This document shows positions 11,501-20,100 of a stretch of DNA of 64,000 nucleotides, one piece after another. The first letter of the stretch is position 1. Each line of letters opens with the position of its first letter. The notes under the pieces were generated by a model that was given only the letters and a program-made list of their open reading frames with translations, made no database searches and was not told the DNA's origin. Source of the DNA: Euryarchaeota archaeon Ods02 (GTDB lineage: Archaea > Halobacteriota > Halobacteria > Halobacteriales > Halorutilaceae); the NCBI GenBank assembly GCA_028751075.1, contig JAQZDA010000003.1, positions 62,001 through 126,000 of the forward strand, read 5' to 3'. Both the position numbers and the translations under genes were made by a program.

Positions 11501-11863
11501 TTAGACACTGCTAAGCTCTTCGATGTGGAGCCGGCAGGTGTCCGTGGGTCCTCGGCCTCGGAGACTGGGAGGTGCTATGACCCAGTTGGCTTCGGACTCT
11601 ACGTCGAAGCTGTACTCTTCCGGGTCGAGTTGATGTAGGGTTTCAACGCTCCAGTTGTCCTGTGAACTCACCAGGGTTTCGACTGTGGCACCGTCATCTT
11701 GTTCTGTAGCTCTATCGATAGCATGCTCGTGTGCTCGCCTTAGTCCTCCAGATATATATCCGTCACCACCCGACCCCCTGGGAACTCGAATCTTTTTGGT
11801 CGTAGCACCCTCCTCTGTTCTCACTCGACATCCCTTGACCCGACTTCTTACCGTTCTTCCCAT
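11501..11863 (-). CDS. Hypothetical 120-residue protein
   Basis: An open frame from ATG 11863 gives a basic N-terminus (GRTVRSRVKGCRVRTEEG) and an acidic C-terminal half (LHQLDPEEYSFDVESEANWVIAPP). No known domain is recognised. A TATA-like run (gatatatatc) lies inside the frame near 11750, which weakens the long reading. The true product could be shorter or the frame could be part of the decayed region on its 3' side. It is kept because the second half has the amino-acid balance of a real haloarchaeal protein. Confidence 0.35.
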   Translation of the reverse strand: MGRTVRSRVKGCRVRTEEGATTKKIRVPRGSGGDGYISGGLRRAHEHAIDRATEQDDGATVETLVSSQDNWSVETLHQLDPEEYSFDVESEANWVIAPPSLRGRGPTDTCRLHIEELSSV

Positions 11864-12045
11864 CTGTTAGGCGACGGGCGGGGGAGTTCTTCGAGCAGGC
11901 GACTTCCGGTTCGTCTGCATCTTCAGTTCATCCGGTAGCCTTTACCACGAACGTTGACCCACTAGTTATGCCTCCTTCGTCTGACGTTTCTTCTCAACGC
12001 CGCGGTAGGTTTATAGAGCTAGGTCGACCCGGAGAGATTAGATGG

Positions 12046-12546
12046 GTGACTATAGAGACAGATGAAGGTGGAGGGAGGATTGACTTGACTCGGGAACTCA
12101 CGGCTGCGGCGGAGGAGTCGCTGCACTGTACGACCTCTATGGAGTACGAGGAGGTGGTGGACACGGTGATGCTGGAACACGAGCTAGCGGGCTTCGAGAC
12201 TATCGCGGTGAACGAGATAAGCGGTCTCGTCGAGGAGCTACCCAGGGAGCTCTACGACTCCGACGTCGACGTCCAGCGCACGACCCTAGTTATAGTCTGC
12301 CACGCAAGGATAGCGAAGAGGACGCTCGACCTCGACCCTGCTTTGACGAGCTTGCTTCCTTGCGCAACCGCAGTGTACGAGAGCGATGACGACGACAGGG
12401 TGCACGTACACCACAAGTCGATTACCAAGGCGATCCGCGACCTCGGGTTCTGCCCCGATAGAGACGATGAGATAGAGGAACTCGTCGAGGTGACGGGAGA
12501 GCTCATGGAAGACGTCTGGCGGAACCTCGAGGAACAGCTAGAGTGA
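12046..12546 (+). CDS. DUF302-family protein
   Basis: From GTG 12046 this is 166 residues. The C-terminal part fits DUF302: a helix-strand unit, TTLVIVCHARIAKRTLDLDP, then LTSLLPCATAVYESDDDDRV, matching the typical LLPCNVVVYE segment. The function of DUF302 is unknown. Members are small cytoplasmic proteins, sometimes near redox or metal genes. The open frame extends upstream to an ATG at 11968. A TATA-like box (tttatag) at about 12010 sits inside that extension, with GTG 12046 at leaderless distance, so I prefer the shorter form. It has no operon partner, being separated by 391 bases from the next gene. Confidence 0.65.
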   Translation: MTIETDEGGGRIDLTRELTAAAEESLHCTTSMEYEEVVDTVMLEHELAGFETIAVNEISGLVEELPRELYDSDVDVQRTTLVIVCHARIAKRTLDLDPALTSLLPCATAVYESDDDDRVHVHHKSITKAIRDLGFCPDRDDEIEELVEVTGELMEDVWRNLEEQLE

Positions 12547-12937
12547 TGAACGCCGACCTGCGGCTCGGCCACACAAGACCGGCAGAACACACGAGACTGT
12601 CCAGGTAGGTTCACGCCGTCCGTTGGTTAGTGACCTCTTTCGTGTGTATCCTGCGGCTATGTTCTTGCCCAACGGTCACGCCTATCCGGAGCCCGCTCAA
12701 CTACTTGATCGCTCTGGATGCGGGTTAATTTATCCGGATACCGTATCTAACCTTCAACTGCTGAAACGACCGTCATTTCTGGATTATTATGTATCCGGAA
12801 GATGTCTGGTCAGGTGTGGTGTAAGGCGTCAGTTATATGTCTCTGTCGTCGAAGCATGGCTCCGATTCGGCAAAGATAGTTCCTTTCTTAAACATCTTAA
12901 ACGAAAAGTATATCTTGGGGGTTTGCTTCTATCCGTT
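12547..12937. other. Intergenic region, no gene seen
   Basis: This 391-base stretch is more AT-rich in its right half. Frames crossing it lack acidic coding character. The octamer tatccgga recurs at 12683, 12731 and 12792, possibly a regulator site or chance. The right end holds the promoter of the next gene, with agtatatct about 27 bases before ATG 12938. Confidence 0.5.
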
Positions 12938-13492
12938 ATGAGTCTTCCCGAAGCCTCGTCCGAGAGCCCGGCTAGCCCCCTGGTCATGGTCGCGATAGCT
13001 GTGTTCATGCTCGTCGCTGGCGCCGTCCTGGCGGTTAACGCCTACGGAGACTACCAGGCACAGAAGGACATCGTCGAGAACTCGGTAGAAGTAGATGCAG
13101 CCGTCGTAGACAACGACATTCGGGCGCACTCGTCAGGGTCCCCAGATAACATAGAGACCGCAGATGACGATGACGAGACCGAGTGGCGTCTCAGCATCGA
13201 GTTCAGTTACGAGTATCAGGGTCAGCAGTACACGAGCGACAACTTCGATCTGACCGGCGACACGAGCCGTGACTACGACAGCCGATCCGAGGCAGAGAGA
13301 GCCTACAGCAGCTACGTCGGTGACGATGGTGAGACGACGGCGTACGTGAACCCAGACGAACCAGGTGAAGCATACCTCGAGTCGGGCGTCCCTACGGTGA
13401 CGTATCTGACGTTGATCTTCGCTGTGTTCCTGATCATCGCCGCCCCAATCACGGTGGCCTACCAGGGTATGAGAGTAATGAGGGATGATTGA
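12938..13492 (+). CDS. DUF3592-like two-helix membrane protein
   Basis: 184 residues from ATG 12938. One transmembrane helix lies near the N-terminus (LVMVAIAVFMLVAGAVLAVNAY) and one near the C-terminus (VTYLTLIFAVFLIIAAPITVAY). Between them is an extracytoplasmic domain with EWRLSIEFSYEYQGQQYTSDNF and TTAYVNPDEPGEAYLESG, the arrangement of DUF3592 proteins, in which the YxNPxxPxxAxL motif is characteristic. Function is unknown. The start follows a TATA-like agtatatct at leaderless distance. The frame is open further upstream, but that part has no coding character. It is not in an operon. Confidence 0.75.
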   Translation: MSLPEASSESPASPLVMVAIAVFMLVAGAVLAVNAYGDYQAQKDIVENSVEVDAAVVDNDIRAHSSGSPDNIETADDDDETEWRLSIEFSYEYQGQQYTSDNFDLTGDTSRDYDSRSEAERAYSSYVGDDGETTAYVNPDEPGEAYLESGVPTVTYLTLIFAVFLIIAAPITVAYQGMRVMRDD

Positions 13493-13790
13493 GAGCTGGG
13501 AAGTAAGCAGTAGAGCGGTACATCGATAGCCTGGGAACTTTGGGGAGGAGAGACATCTAATCGGTATAGAAACGATGGTTCTCTCAGAAACCTGGTATTC
13601 GAGGAATCTACGGATTTGATCAGTTCATTACTCGGATCTTATCGGTGTTTGACTACTCACTCGTAAACTTGTTCGCAGTTTGCCGCCTCCCCGATTGGAA
13701 ATCAGTCAGTCCGCTCGCTGTCGCTCTTTTCCTTCACTTTTCAAATCGTGTCGGCGTTTCCTTCTCGCTCGCAGTAACTCGCTCGAAGTT
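13493..13790. other. Intergenic region holding the tRNA-Phe tail repeat
   Basis: About 300 bases separate the DUF3592 gene from tRNA-Phe. Apart from the detached tRNA tail at 13677-13696 and the gcgagcg-rich spacer next to the tRNA, nothing is recognised. Neither strand has a coding-like frame. Confidence 0.5.
13677..13696 (-). repeat. Detached copy of the tRNA-Phe 3' end
   Basis: Twenty bases repeat exactly the 3' end of the adjacent tRNA-Phe plus four flanking bases (original at 13787-13806), 110 bases further downstream of the tRNA in its transcription direction. On the tRNA strand the copy is preceded by gatttccaatc, a hairpin with loop tcc. The spacer is rich in gcgagcg. The layout matches repeats at tRNA-Val and tRNA-Arg. 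Confidence 0.85.
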
Positions 13791-13864
13791 TGCCGCCTCC
13801 CCGATTTGAACGGGGGACAACTCGATCTTCAGTCGAGCGCTCTCCCAGTCTGAGCTAAGGCGGC
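13791..13864 (-). tRNA. tRNA-Phe (GAA)
   Basis: The minus strand folds as a standard cloverleaf of 74 bases: acceptor GCCGCCT paired with AGGCGGC, discriminator A, D-arm TAGCTCAGACTGGGAGAGC, anticodon loop with GAA in ACTGAAGAT, and T-arm GGGG/CCCC around GTTCAAAT. CCA is not encoded and no intron is seen. It lies 99 bases from the divergent tRNA-Val. Confidence 0.95.
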
Positions 13865-13963
13865 GCGTGTCTACGAGTTTACGTCTGCGGTGCATAATAC
13901 TTTCGTTGGAACTCGGGGGAAACCCGAAGATACAATACCGGTGACGGCTTCACATCTAACACA

Positions 13964-14037
13964 GGGTTCGTGGTCTAGTTGGTTATGACACCTCCCTTAC
14001 AAGGAGGAGATCCCCAGTTCGAACCTGGGCGAACCCA
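13964..14037 (+). tRNA. tRNA-Val (TAC)
   Basis: A 74-base cloverleaf: acceptor GGGTTCG/CGAACCC with discriminator A, D-arm GGTCTAGTTGGTTATGAC, anticodon stem CTCCC/GGGAG (loop TTACAAG, anticodon TAC), and T-arm CCAG/CTGG with GTTCGAAC. CCA is not encoded and there is no intron. A partial copy of its T-arm/acceptor end lies about 150 bases downstream. Confidence 0.95.
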
Positions 14038-14543
14038 CTGAGCGGGCCGTTCTGCGGGCAAAGTTGTGAGCACAGTTCGGACTAGTGAACGAAGCCGAAG
14101 GCGAAGTGACCGTGTGCGAGGCGGAAGCTGAGCGCAGGGAGCGTAACTTAACGAAGTGACCGAGGTTCGAACCTGGGCGATCTCATCCCATATCCTACCT
14201 CAAGCACAACACCAACTTAACGCAAGACAGTGACAGCCGAAAACCCTACAGACCTCTGTTTTCCAGGACCATCGAACCAGCTCCGCAGGACCACCTCGAC
14301 GTTGTCTCCACCGACGATATATGTGAAAAACGGTGAGATTCAGACTCATACACCGTCAAACCCTCTGTCGTTTCTAACGGGGTCGGAGAGTAGCTGGGTG
14401 TTTCGATAGGCGAACCAGTCCGGCCCGAGGTGGTGGACGGATGTTGTATTCGGGTTTATGTAGTTGAGACTTGGGTCTATAGAACTGGTTGACTGTCAAG
14501 TAATATAGAATCATATAAGTAACACCGTGTTATCCGTTATCAT
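14038..14543. other. Intergenic region with tRNA-Val tail repeat, possible gene remnant and gdh promoter
   Basis: The first 150 bases are the tRNA-Val spacer and tail repeat. On the minus strand 14346-14495 is an open stretch with convincing composition (NYINPNTTSVHHLGPDWFAY, then LSDPVRNDRGFDGV and a stop) but no start codon, so it may be a gene remnant. The last 40 bases hold the gdh promoter, with a TATA-like catataagt at about 14511-14519. Confidence 0.5.
14164..14188 (+). repeat. Detached copy of the tRNA-Val 3' end
   Basis: The 16 bases gttcgaacctgggcga at 14165-14180 repeat the T-arm and acceptor of tRNA-Val (14017-14032), followed by a degenerate tctcatccca. The sequence before it, gcgaagtgacc and gaagtgaccgag, resembles the spacer before the tRNA-Arg tail copy at 48.4 kb, which also has agtgacc-gaggttc. 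Confidence 0.8.
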
Positions 14544-15797
14544 ATGCCAGAAGACAACCCTTACGATACGATGCAGAACCAGCTGGAGGAGACGTTGCAG
14601 TACGCCGACGTAGACGAGGAGATCTTCGAGGTCATCCGCACTCCTGACAGGGTGCTGGAGTTCAGCGTACCCGTGAGGATGGACGACGGCTCAATCGAGG
14701 TATTCGACGGATACCGATGTCAGTTCGACGACGCCCGCGGCCCTTACAAGGGCGGCATAAGGTTCCACCCCGCCGTCAACGAGGACGAAGTGAAGGCGCT
14801 CGCCGGATGGATGACCTGGAAGACCTCCGTCTCCGACGTCCCGTTCGGCGGCGGCAAAGGCGGTGTCTGCTGCCAACCCAAGGAGATGAGCGAGAAGGAG
14901 CTCGAACGCGTAAGCAGGAGGTACGCTAAGGAGGTACGGAGGTTCGTCGGCCCCGAGGACGACGTACCCGCACCCGACGTCAACACCGGCCCGCAGACGA
15001 TGGCGTGGATGACCGACACCTTCTCTATCCTCAAGGACAAGACCGTACCAGGTGCGTTCACCGGCAAACCCCTGAACTTCGGCGGGTCAGAGGGTCGCGT
15101 CGAAGCCACGGGGCGCGGCATCTACTTCGTCGCCCGTGAGGCGGTCGAGTACTTCGACGGAGACATCTCCGACACCACCGTCGCAGTCCAGGGCTTCGGC
15201 AACGTAGGCTCCATCGGAGCGCGGCTGCTCGAGGAAGCCGGCGCAGATGTCGTCGCAGTCAGCGACTCCACTGGCGGACTGTACCACCCCAGCGGCCTCG
15301 ACGTGAAGCAGCTCGAGGAGTTCAAGAAGACAGACAGCTTCGAGAACTACGACAGCCAGGGCGTGGAACACGTCACCAACTACGACGTCCTTACGGAGGA
15401 CGTCGACGTCCTGATCCCCGCGGCGCTCGAGAACGCCATCGACATCGAGGTAGCGCAGGAGACCGATTCCGACCTCATCGTCGAGGGTGCCAACGGACCG
15501 ACGACTACGGAGGCAGACGAACACCTCGTCGAAAGAGGAGTACCTATCATGCCTGCTATACTCGCGAGCGCTGGCGGCGTCATAGTCAGCTACTTCGAAT
15601 GGGTTCAGAACCTCCAGCGGTACCAGTGGACAAAGGACCGCGTGAACGACGAGCTAGAGCGACAGATAGTCGATGCGTTCGAAGATACCATGGGTGCCTG
15701 GGAGGAGATCGAGACGGACTCCGTCCGTACCGCGGCTTACAAGGTCGCGATGGAGCGGGTTGCCGAGACGCACGAGACCCGTGGTCTGTTCGTCTGA
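14544..15797 (+). CDS. gdhA: Glutamate dehydrogenase (NAD(P)+)
   Basis: 417 residues, the hexameric GDH length. It interconverts glutamate with 2-oxoglutarate and ammonium. The substrate-binding segment GPYKGGIRFHP is followed by ALAGWMTWKTSVSDVPFGGGKGGV with the catalytic lysines, then APDVNTGPQTMAWMTD. The Rossmann domain starts VAVQGFGNVGSIGARLLEE. Cofactor preference is not safely readable. The ATG 14544 is preceded by catataagt at leaderless distance. GOGAT lies 1.4 kb downstream on the same strand, so GDH and the GS/GOGAT route are both available for nitrogen assimilation. No operon link is visible. Confidence 0.95.
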   Translation: MPEDNPYDTMQNQLEETLQYADVDEEIFEVIRTPDRVLEFSVPVRMDDGSIEVFDGYRCQFDDARGPYKGGIRFHPAVNEDEVKALAGWMTWKTSVSDVPFGGGKGGVCCQPKEMSEKELERVSRRYAKEVRRFVGPEDDVPAPDVNTGPQTMAWMTDTFSILKDKTVPGAFTGKPLNFGGSEGRVEATGRGIYFVAREAVEYFDGDISDTTVAVQGFGNVGSIGARLLEEAGADVVAVSDSTGGLYHPSGLDVKQLEEFKKTDSFENYDSQGVEHVTNYDVLTEDVDVLIPAALENAIDIEVAQETDSDLIVEGANGPTTTEADEHLVERGVPIMPAILASAGGVIVSYFEWVQNLQRYQWTKDRVNDELERQIVDAFEDTMGAWEEIETDSVRTAAYKVAMERVAETHETRGLFV

Positions 15798-15932
15798 ACT
15801 GCCAACGTAACACCTGGTTCTGTCACAGTTGATCCTTTTGCAAGTAACTTCACCGAGGTGACGGGTTAGTGTTTCTTGAGAGCCGCCGAAGGGTTTATCA
15901 TTATAGAACACCAAGTATGGTGTGTGGTAACA

Positions 15933-16037
15933 ATGGTCAATGGCGCACGCTGCAGCGTGTGTGGGCAGTTCGTCTACGCCCGTCGCATACCTGGCCACGT
16001 AGAACCCGTCAGCTTCGTCTGCAGTGACTGCAGATGA
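15933..16037 (+). CDS. 34-residue zinc-finger microprotein
   Basis: A very short frame, ATG 15933 to TGA 16037, has two zinc knuckles, CSVCG at residues 7-11 and CSDCR at 30-34, around a basic middle (QFVYARRIPGHVEP). This is the plan of CPxCG-related small zinc-finger proteins, which are abundant in haloarchaea and linked in some cases to stress, biofilm or motility phenotypes. A TATA-like box (gggtttatcat) lies about 35 bases upstream, which supports expression as a separate unit between gdh and the CPBP protease gene. The ligand spacing, C-x2-C with 19 residues between the pairs, would bind one zinc. Partner and role are unknown. Confidence 0.7.
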   Translation: MVNGARCSVCGQFVYARRIPGHVEPVSFVCSDCR

Positions 16038-16092
16038 CGGTTTTCAGGGCGATTAAGCAAGAGATAAATGCTCCGACGGACAGAAACACGCG

Positions 16093-16821
16093 ATGGACAA
16101 GCGACGTGTGCTCGCGGTATCGGTCCTCGTCGGAGTCGGAGCATACCTCGTTATAGAAGCTCTCTCCGCGGCCTTCATGCTGGGTTTGATCACCGTCCTG
16201 CCGCAGGAGCTAGCGCTCGTAGTCGGGGCGTCGCTCGCGTACGTAGTGGGCGCTGGCGGCGCCTACTACCTCTTCATAGAGGTCGTCGAACGCCCGCTGA
16301 ACTACGCGAAGCTGTACATTCCCAGCTTCGAGGACGTCATCTGGATGGTCGTCGGCTTGCTCGGTATGTTCGGGGTCCTGGTCGGTGTCTCACTTGTAGC
16401 AGAGTTCATCATCGAGGTAGAGCCCGCGGAACATGGCCTCATCGAACCCGTGCAGGAGGACCCACGTCTCGCGCTCTACATGCTCCCGCTCGTCGCCCTG
16501 GTGGTCGGCCCCGCCGAAGAGCTCGTATACAGGGGGATAGTTCAGGCGCACCTCTCTGAAGCGTACGATGCATGGTTCGCCATCGGACTGTCCAGCCTAA
16601 TCTTCGCAGCCATACACGTCGGAGCGTACTCCGTCCTCGCGGAGTCCGCGTTACAGGTGATGGTACCTCTCACTTTGATATTCGCCATCAGCCTGATCAT
16701 GGGCTGGCTCTACCACCGTCAACAGAACCTGCTCGTCCCCATAGTACTCCACGCCGTGTTCAACGGGTTCCAGATGGTGGTTCTCTACCTCGAAGCAGTC
16801 TACGACCTCAGCGGAATGTAA
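16093..16821 (+). CDS. CPBP-family intramembrane metalloprotease
   Basis: 242 residues with about seven hydrophobic helices. The CPBP/Abi motifs are in order: EELVYRG with E142, E143 and R147, then H175 in FAAIHVGAYS, and H220 and N224 in LHAVFNGF. These residues coordinate the metal in Rce1-like glutamic intramembrane proteases. In archaea the substrates are unknown, and suggested roles include protein maturation and bacteriocin-type immunity. It starts at ATG 16093 after gagataaatg. The 354 bases to glutamate synthase separate it from that gene, so no functional link to nitrogen metabolism is claimed. Confidence 0.88.
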   Translation: MDKRRVLAVSVLVGVGAYLVIEALSAAFMLGLITVLPQELALVVGASLAYVVGAGGAYYLFIEVVERPLNYAKLYIPSFEDVIWMVVGLLGMFGVLVGVSLVAEFIIEVEPAEHGLIEPVQEDPRLALYMLPLVALVVGPAEELVYRGIVQAHLSEAYDAWFAIGLSSLIFAAIHVGAYSVLAESALQVMVPLTLIFAISLIMGWLYHRQQNLLVPIVLHAVFNGFQMVVLYLEAVYDLSGM

Positions 16822-17175
16822 CCGAGGCACCGTGGGGCCCATCAATAGAGACACTTCGACCGCTGTCACTCTGCTAGCTCGACCCACGATAGCGTAGGTC
16901 TCGATACGTAGGTCTCGCGGTGTATCACGAAAGCGTCTACGTCGTCATCGTCCACCCTGCCATAGCCATCAAACCACTCCCTGGATGATAGACCCTTACA
17001 TACACTTGGTTCAACAGGGAAACAGTTGACGGTAAAGATAATTTGGAAGCTAGATAATTACATACTCACGTGATAACAAGCCTTATGTGTTTACGTCCCC
17101 CCAGGTCGTGTGAATGGTTACCACAGACCACGGGCTTAGATACAAGAACCCACAGGAATGCGGCAGGGATAGACG
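16822..17175. other. Intergenic region upstream of gltB, with a coding-like fragment
   Basis: On the minus strand about 16866-17040 is open and has acidic protein character (REWFDGYGRVDDDD, then AFVIHRETYVSRPT and LSWVELAE before TGA at 16868..16866) but no ATG. It may be a short gene with an alternative start or a remnant. The remaining bases precede gltB. Its TATA element is not clear, with ttagataca about 43 bases before the ATG the best candidate. Confidence 0.35.
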
Positions 17176-20100
17176 ATGAAAGCAGGAGTACAGCAGAAGT
17201 CCAACTGCGGCGTCGGCGTCCTCATGAACCTCGACGGAGAGAAGACACACGAGCTAGTCGAGGACGCACTAACCGCGCTCGAGAACCTCGACCACCGAGG
17301 CGCACGCGGCGCCGAAGAGAACACCGGAGACGGTGCAGGGATACTCGTCCAGAAACCACACAGATTCCTCAGCCAGGAGATAGGGGAGCTGGGAGAGTTC
17401 GACAGCTACGGAGTGGGGCAGATCTTCCTCCCGAAGGAGGACACCGAGGAGGTACAGGAGGTCGTCGAGGAAGCCGCGGAGTCGGAGGAGTTCGACGTAG
17501 TCGCCTGGCGGGACGTACCCACCGACAACAGCGAGCTCGGCGAGACAGCGTTGAACAGCGAACCCGAGGTCAAGCAGATCTTCGTAGAATCCCGCAGCGA
17601 ACTCGAAGCCGAGGAGCTCGACACAGCGCTCTACGTTCTCCGACGCGTCATCACCAACACCGTCGACGAAGCCGACGTGGACCCCGACGACAGGTTCTAC
17701 GTCTGCAGCCTCGACCGCCGGAAGCTCGTCTACAAGGGATTGCTAACCAACAGCCAGGTAAGGGAGTACTACCCCGACCTCAGGGACCCCGAGCTTGAGA
17801 CCTCGCTCGCCCTCGTCCACAGCAGGTTCAGCACGAACACCCTGGGTTCCTGGGAGCTAGCGCATCCCTTCAGGAACATCATACACAACGGCGAGATCAA
17901 CACCCTCCGTGGAAACCTCAACTGGATGTTCGCACGCGAACCCAACCTCGAATCGGACGTCCTCGGAGGCGACCTCGAGAAGGTGAAACCCGTAACCAGA
18001 GAGGATCAGAGCGACACAGCCGTCGTCGACAACGTCCTCGAACTACTGGTGGAAAGCGGACGCAGCCTCCCTCACGCCCTCCGGATGCTCGTACCCGAAG
18101 CCTGGAACAAAGACGAGTCCATGGATTCCCTCCGCCGTGACTGGTACGACTACCACAGCAGCATCGTTGAACCCTGGGACGGCCCCGCACTCGTCGCGTT
18201 CACCGACGGCTACAGCGTCGGCGCAGTCCTCGACCGCAACGGCCTCCGACCCTGCAGATACTGTGTCACCGAGGACGACCGCCTGATAATGGCGAGCGAG
18301 ACCGGCGTGCTCGAGACACCCGCCAGCGAGGTACGTGAGAAAGGCCGCCTCCAACCTGGACAGATGTTCCTCGCCAGCGTCGAAGAAGGACGCATCGTAC
18401 CCGACGAAGAGGTGTTCGAAGAGCTCGAAGACGACCGATACGGCAGATGGCTGGAGGAACACCGCGTCGAGATAGAGGAACTCGCGGAACACTCGCCCGA
18501 TGTACCAAGCGACGTCCGCGACGACATAAGTCGGTACCACCGTGCGTTCGGCTACACCGAAGACCACATCGAGGACATGCTGAAACCCATGAGCGTGCAG
18601 GGCAAGGACCCCGTCGGCAGCATGGGAGACGACGCACCCTTAGCTGTCATGAGCAGCCGAAACAAGACCCTGTACAGCTACTTCAAACAGCTGTTCGCAC
18701 AGGTAAGCAACCCACCCATCGACCACATCCGCGAGGACCTCGTCACCTCCATGGAGAGCCTCGTCGGCCGCCAAAGGAACATGTTGGAGGAGACACCCGA
18801 CCACGCTCGGCAGCTGAAGCTAGAGTCACCCGTCCTGAGCGACGAAGAACTACATGCCATCACCGATCTCGACCGCGACGGCCTCAGCTCCACGACCCTC
18901 GACATAACCTACCCAAGAGACAGCAAATCCCTGGAGGAAGCCGTCGAAGACCTCCGCGAAGAGGCAGTTGAGGCGCAGAAGAACGGTAACGAGGTCATAG
19001 TCCTGAGCGACCGAGGAACCGACGAAGAAAGAGTTGCCATCCCGTCGTTGCTCGCAGTCAGCGGCGTACACCACCACCTCATCCGAGAGGGAACGCGGGA
19101 GCAGGTAGGACTCGTCGTCGAGACAGGTCAACCCTGCCTAGTACATCACTACTGCACCCTGATAGGGTACGGCGCAGACGCTGTCAACCCCTACCTCGCG
19201 TTCGAGACCATCGCACAGATGGGGTACGATGGCGAGCTCGAGCTCACGGAGGACTGGCGAAGCGGACGCACCGAGGCATCCGCCGCCGAAGCGGTGGAAC
19301 GGTACATCCACGCAGTAGAGGAAGGCATCCAGAAGGTGATGTCGAAGATGGGTATCTCTACCCTCGAGAGCTACAAGGGTGCCCAGATATTCGAAGCCGT
19401 GGGTCTTGACGGCGACTTCGTGGAGGAGTACTTCTACGGCACCACCAGCCGAACCGGCGGCATAGACTTACACCACCTCGAGGACGACGTCCTCGAACGC
19501 CATGACTTCGGCTTCCGTCAGGACGAGGAGGAGCTCGACGTCGGCGGAGAGCTCAACTGGAAACGCGGCGGCGAGGACCACGCCTGGAACTCGCATACAG
19601 TAAGGAAGCTCCAGGGGGCGGTCCGTGAAGGCGACTACGAGCAGTACAAGCAGTTCAGCCGTCTCGTCGACCACGAGAACGCCGAGATGACGACGTTACG
19701 AGGGATGCTGGAGTTCGACAGCCCCCGAGACCCCGTACCCCTTGAAGAGGTCGAACCCGTCGAAGACATCGTCCAGCGGTTCTTCACGGGTTCGATGTCT
19801 TTCGGCTCGTTGAGTGAGGAAGCCCACGAGACGCTTGCGAAGGCGATGAACCAGCTCGGGGCGAAGAGCGGGAGCGGGGAAGGAGGTGAACCAGTCGAAA
19901 GGTTCGATACCGAGCGCCGGAGCAAGATCAAACAGGTCGCCAGCGGAAGGTTCGGCGTCACCGCGAGCTACCTCGAGGACGCAGAGGACCTCGAGATCAA
20001 GATGGCGCAGGGCAGCAAACCAGGGGAAGGCGGCCACCTGCCGGGACACAAGGTCGACGAGACCATCGCCGACACCCGACACACCACCCCGGGAGTCGCG

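Noticed and set aside
13493-14543. Integrated element between the tRNA-Phe and tRNA-Val tail copies
   Set aside because: The intervals hold no integrase, replication or capsid gene and are only 110-150 bases, so they cannot be intact elements.
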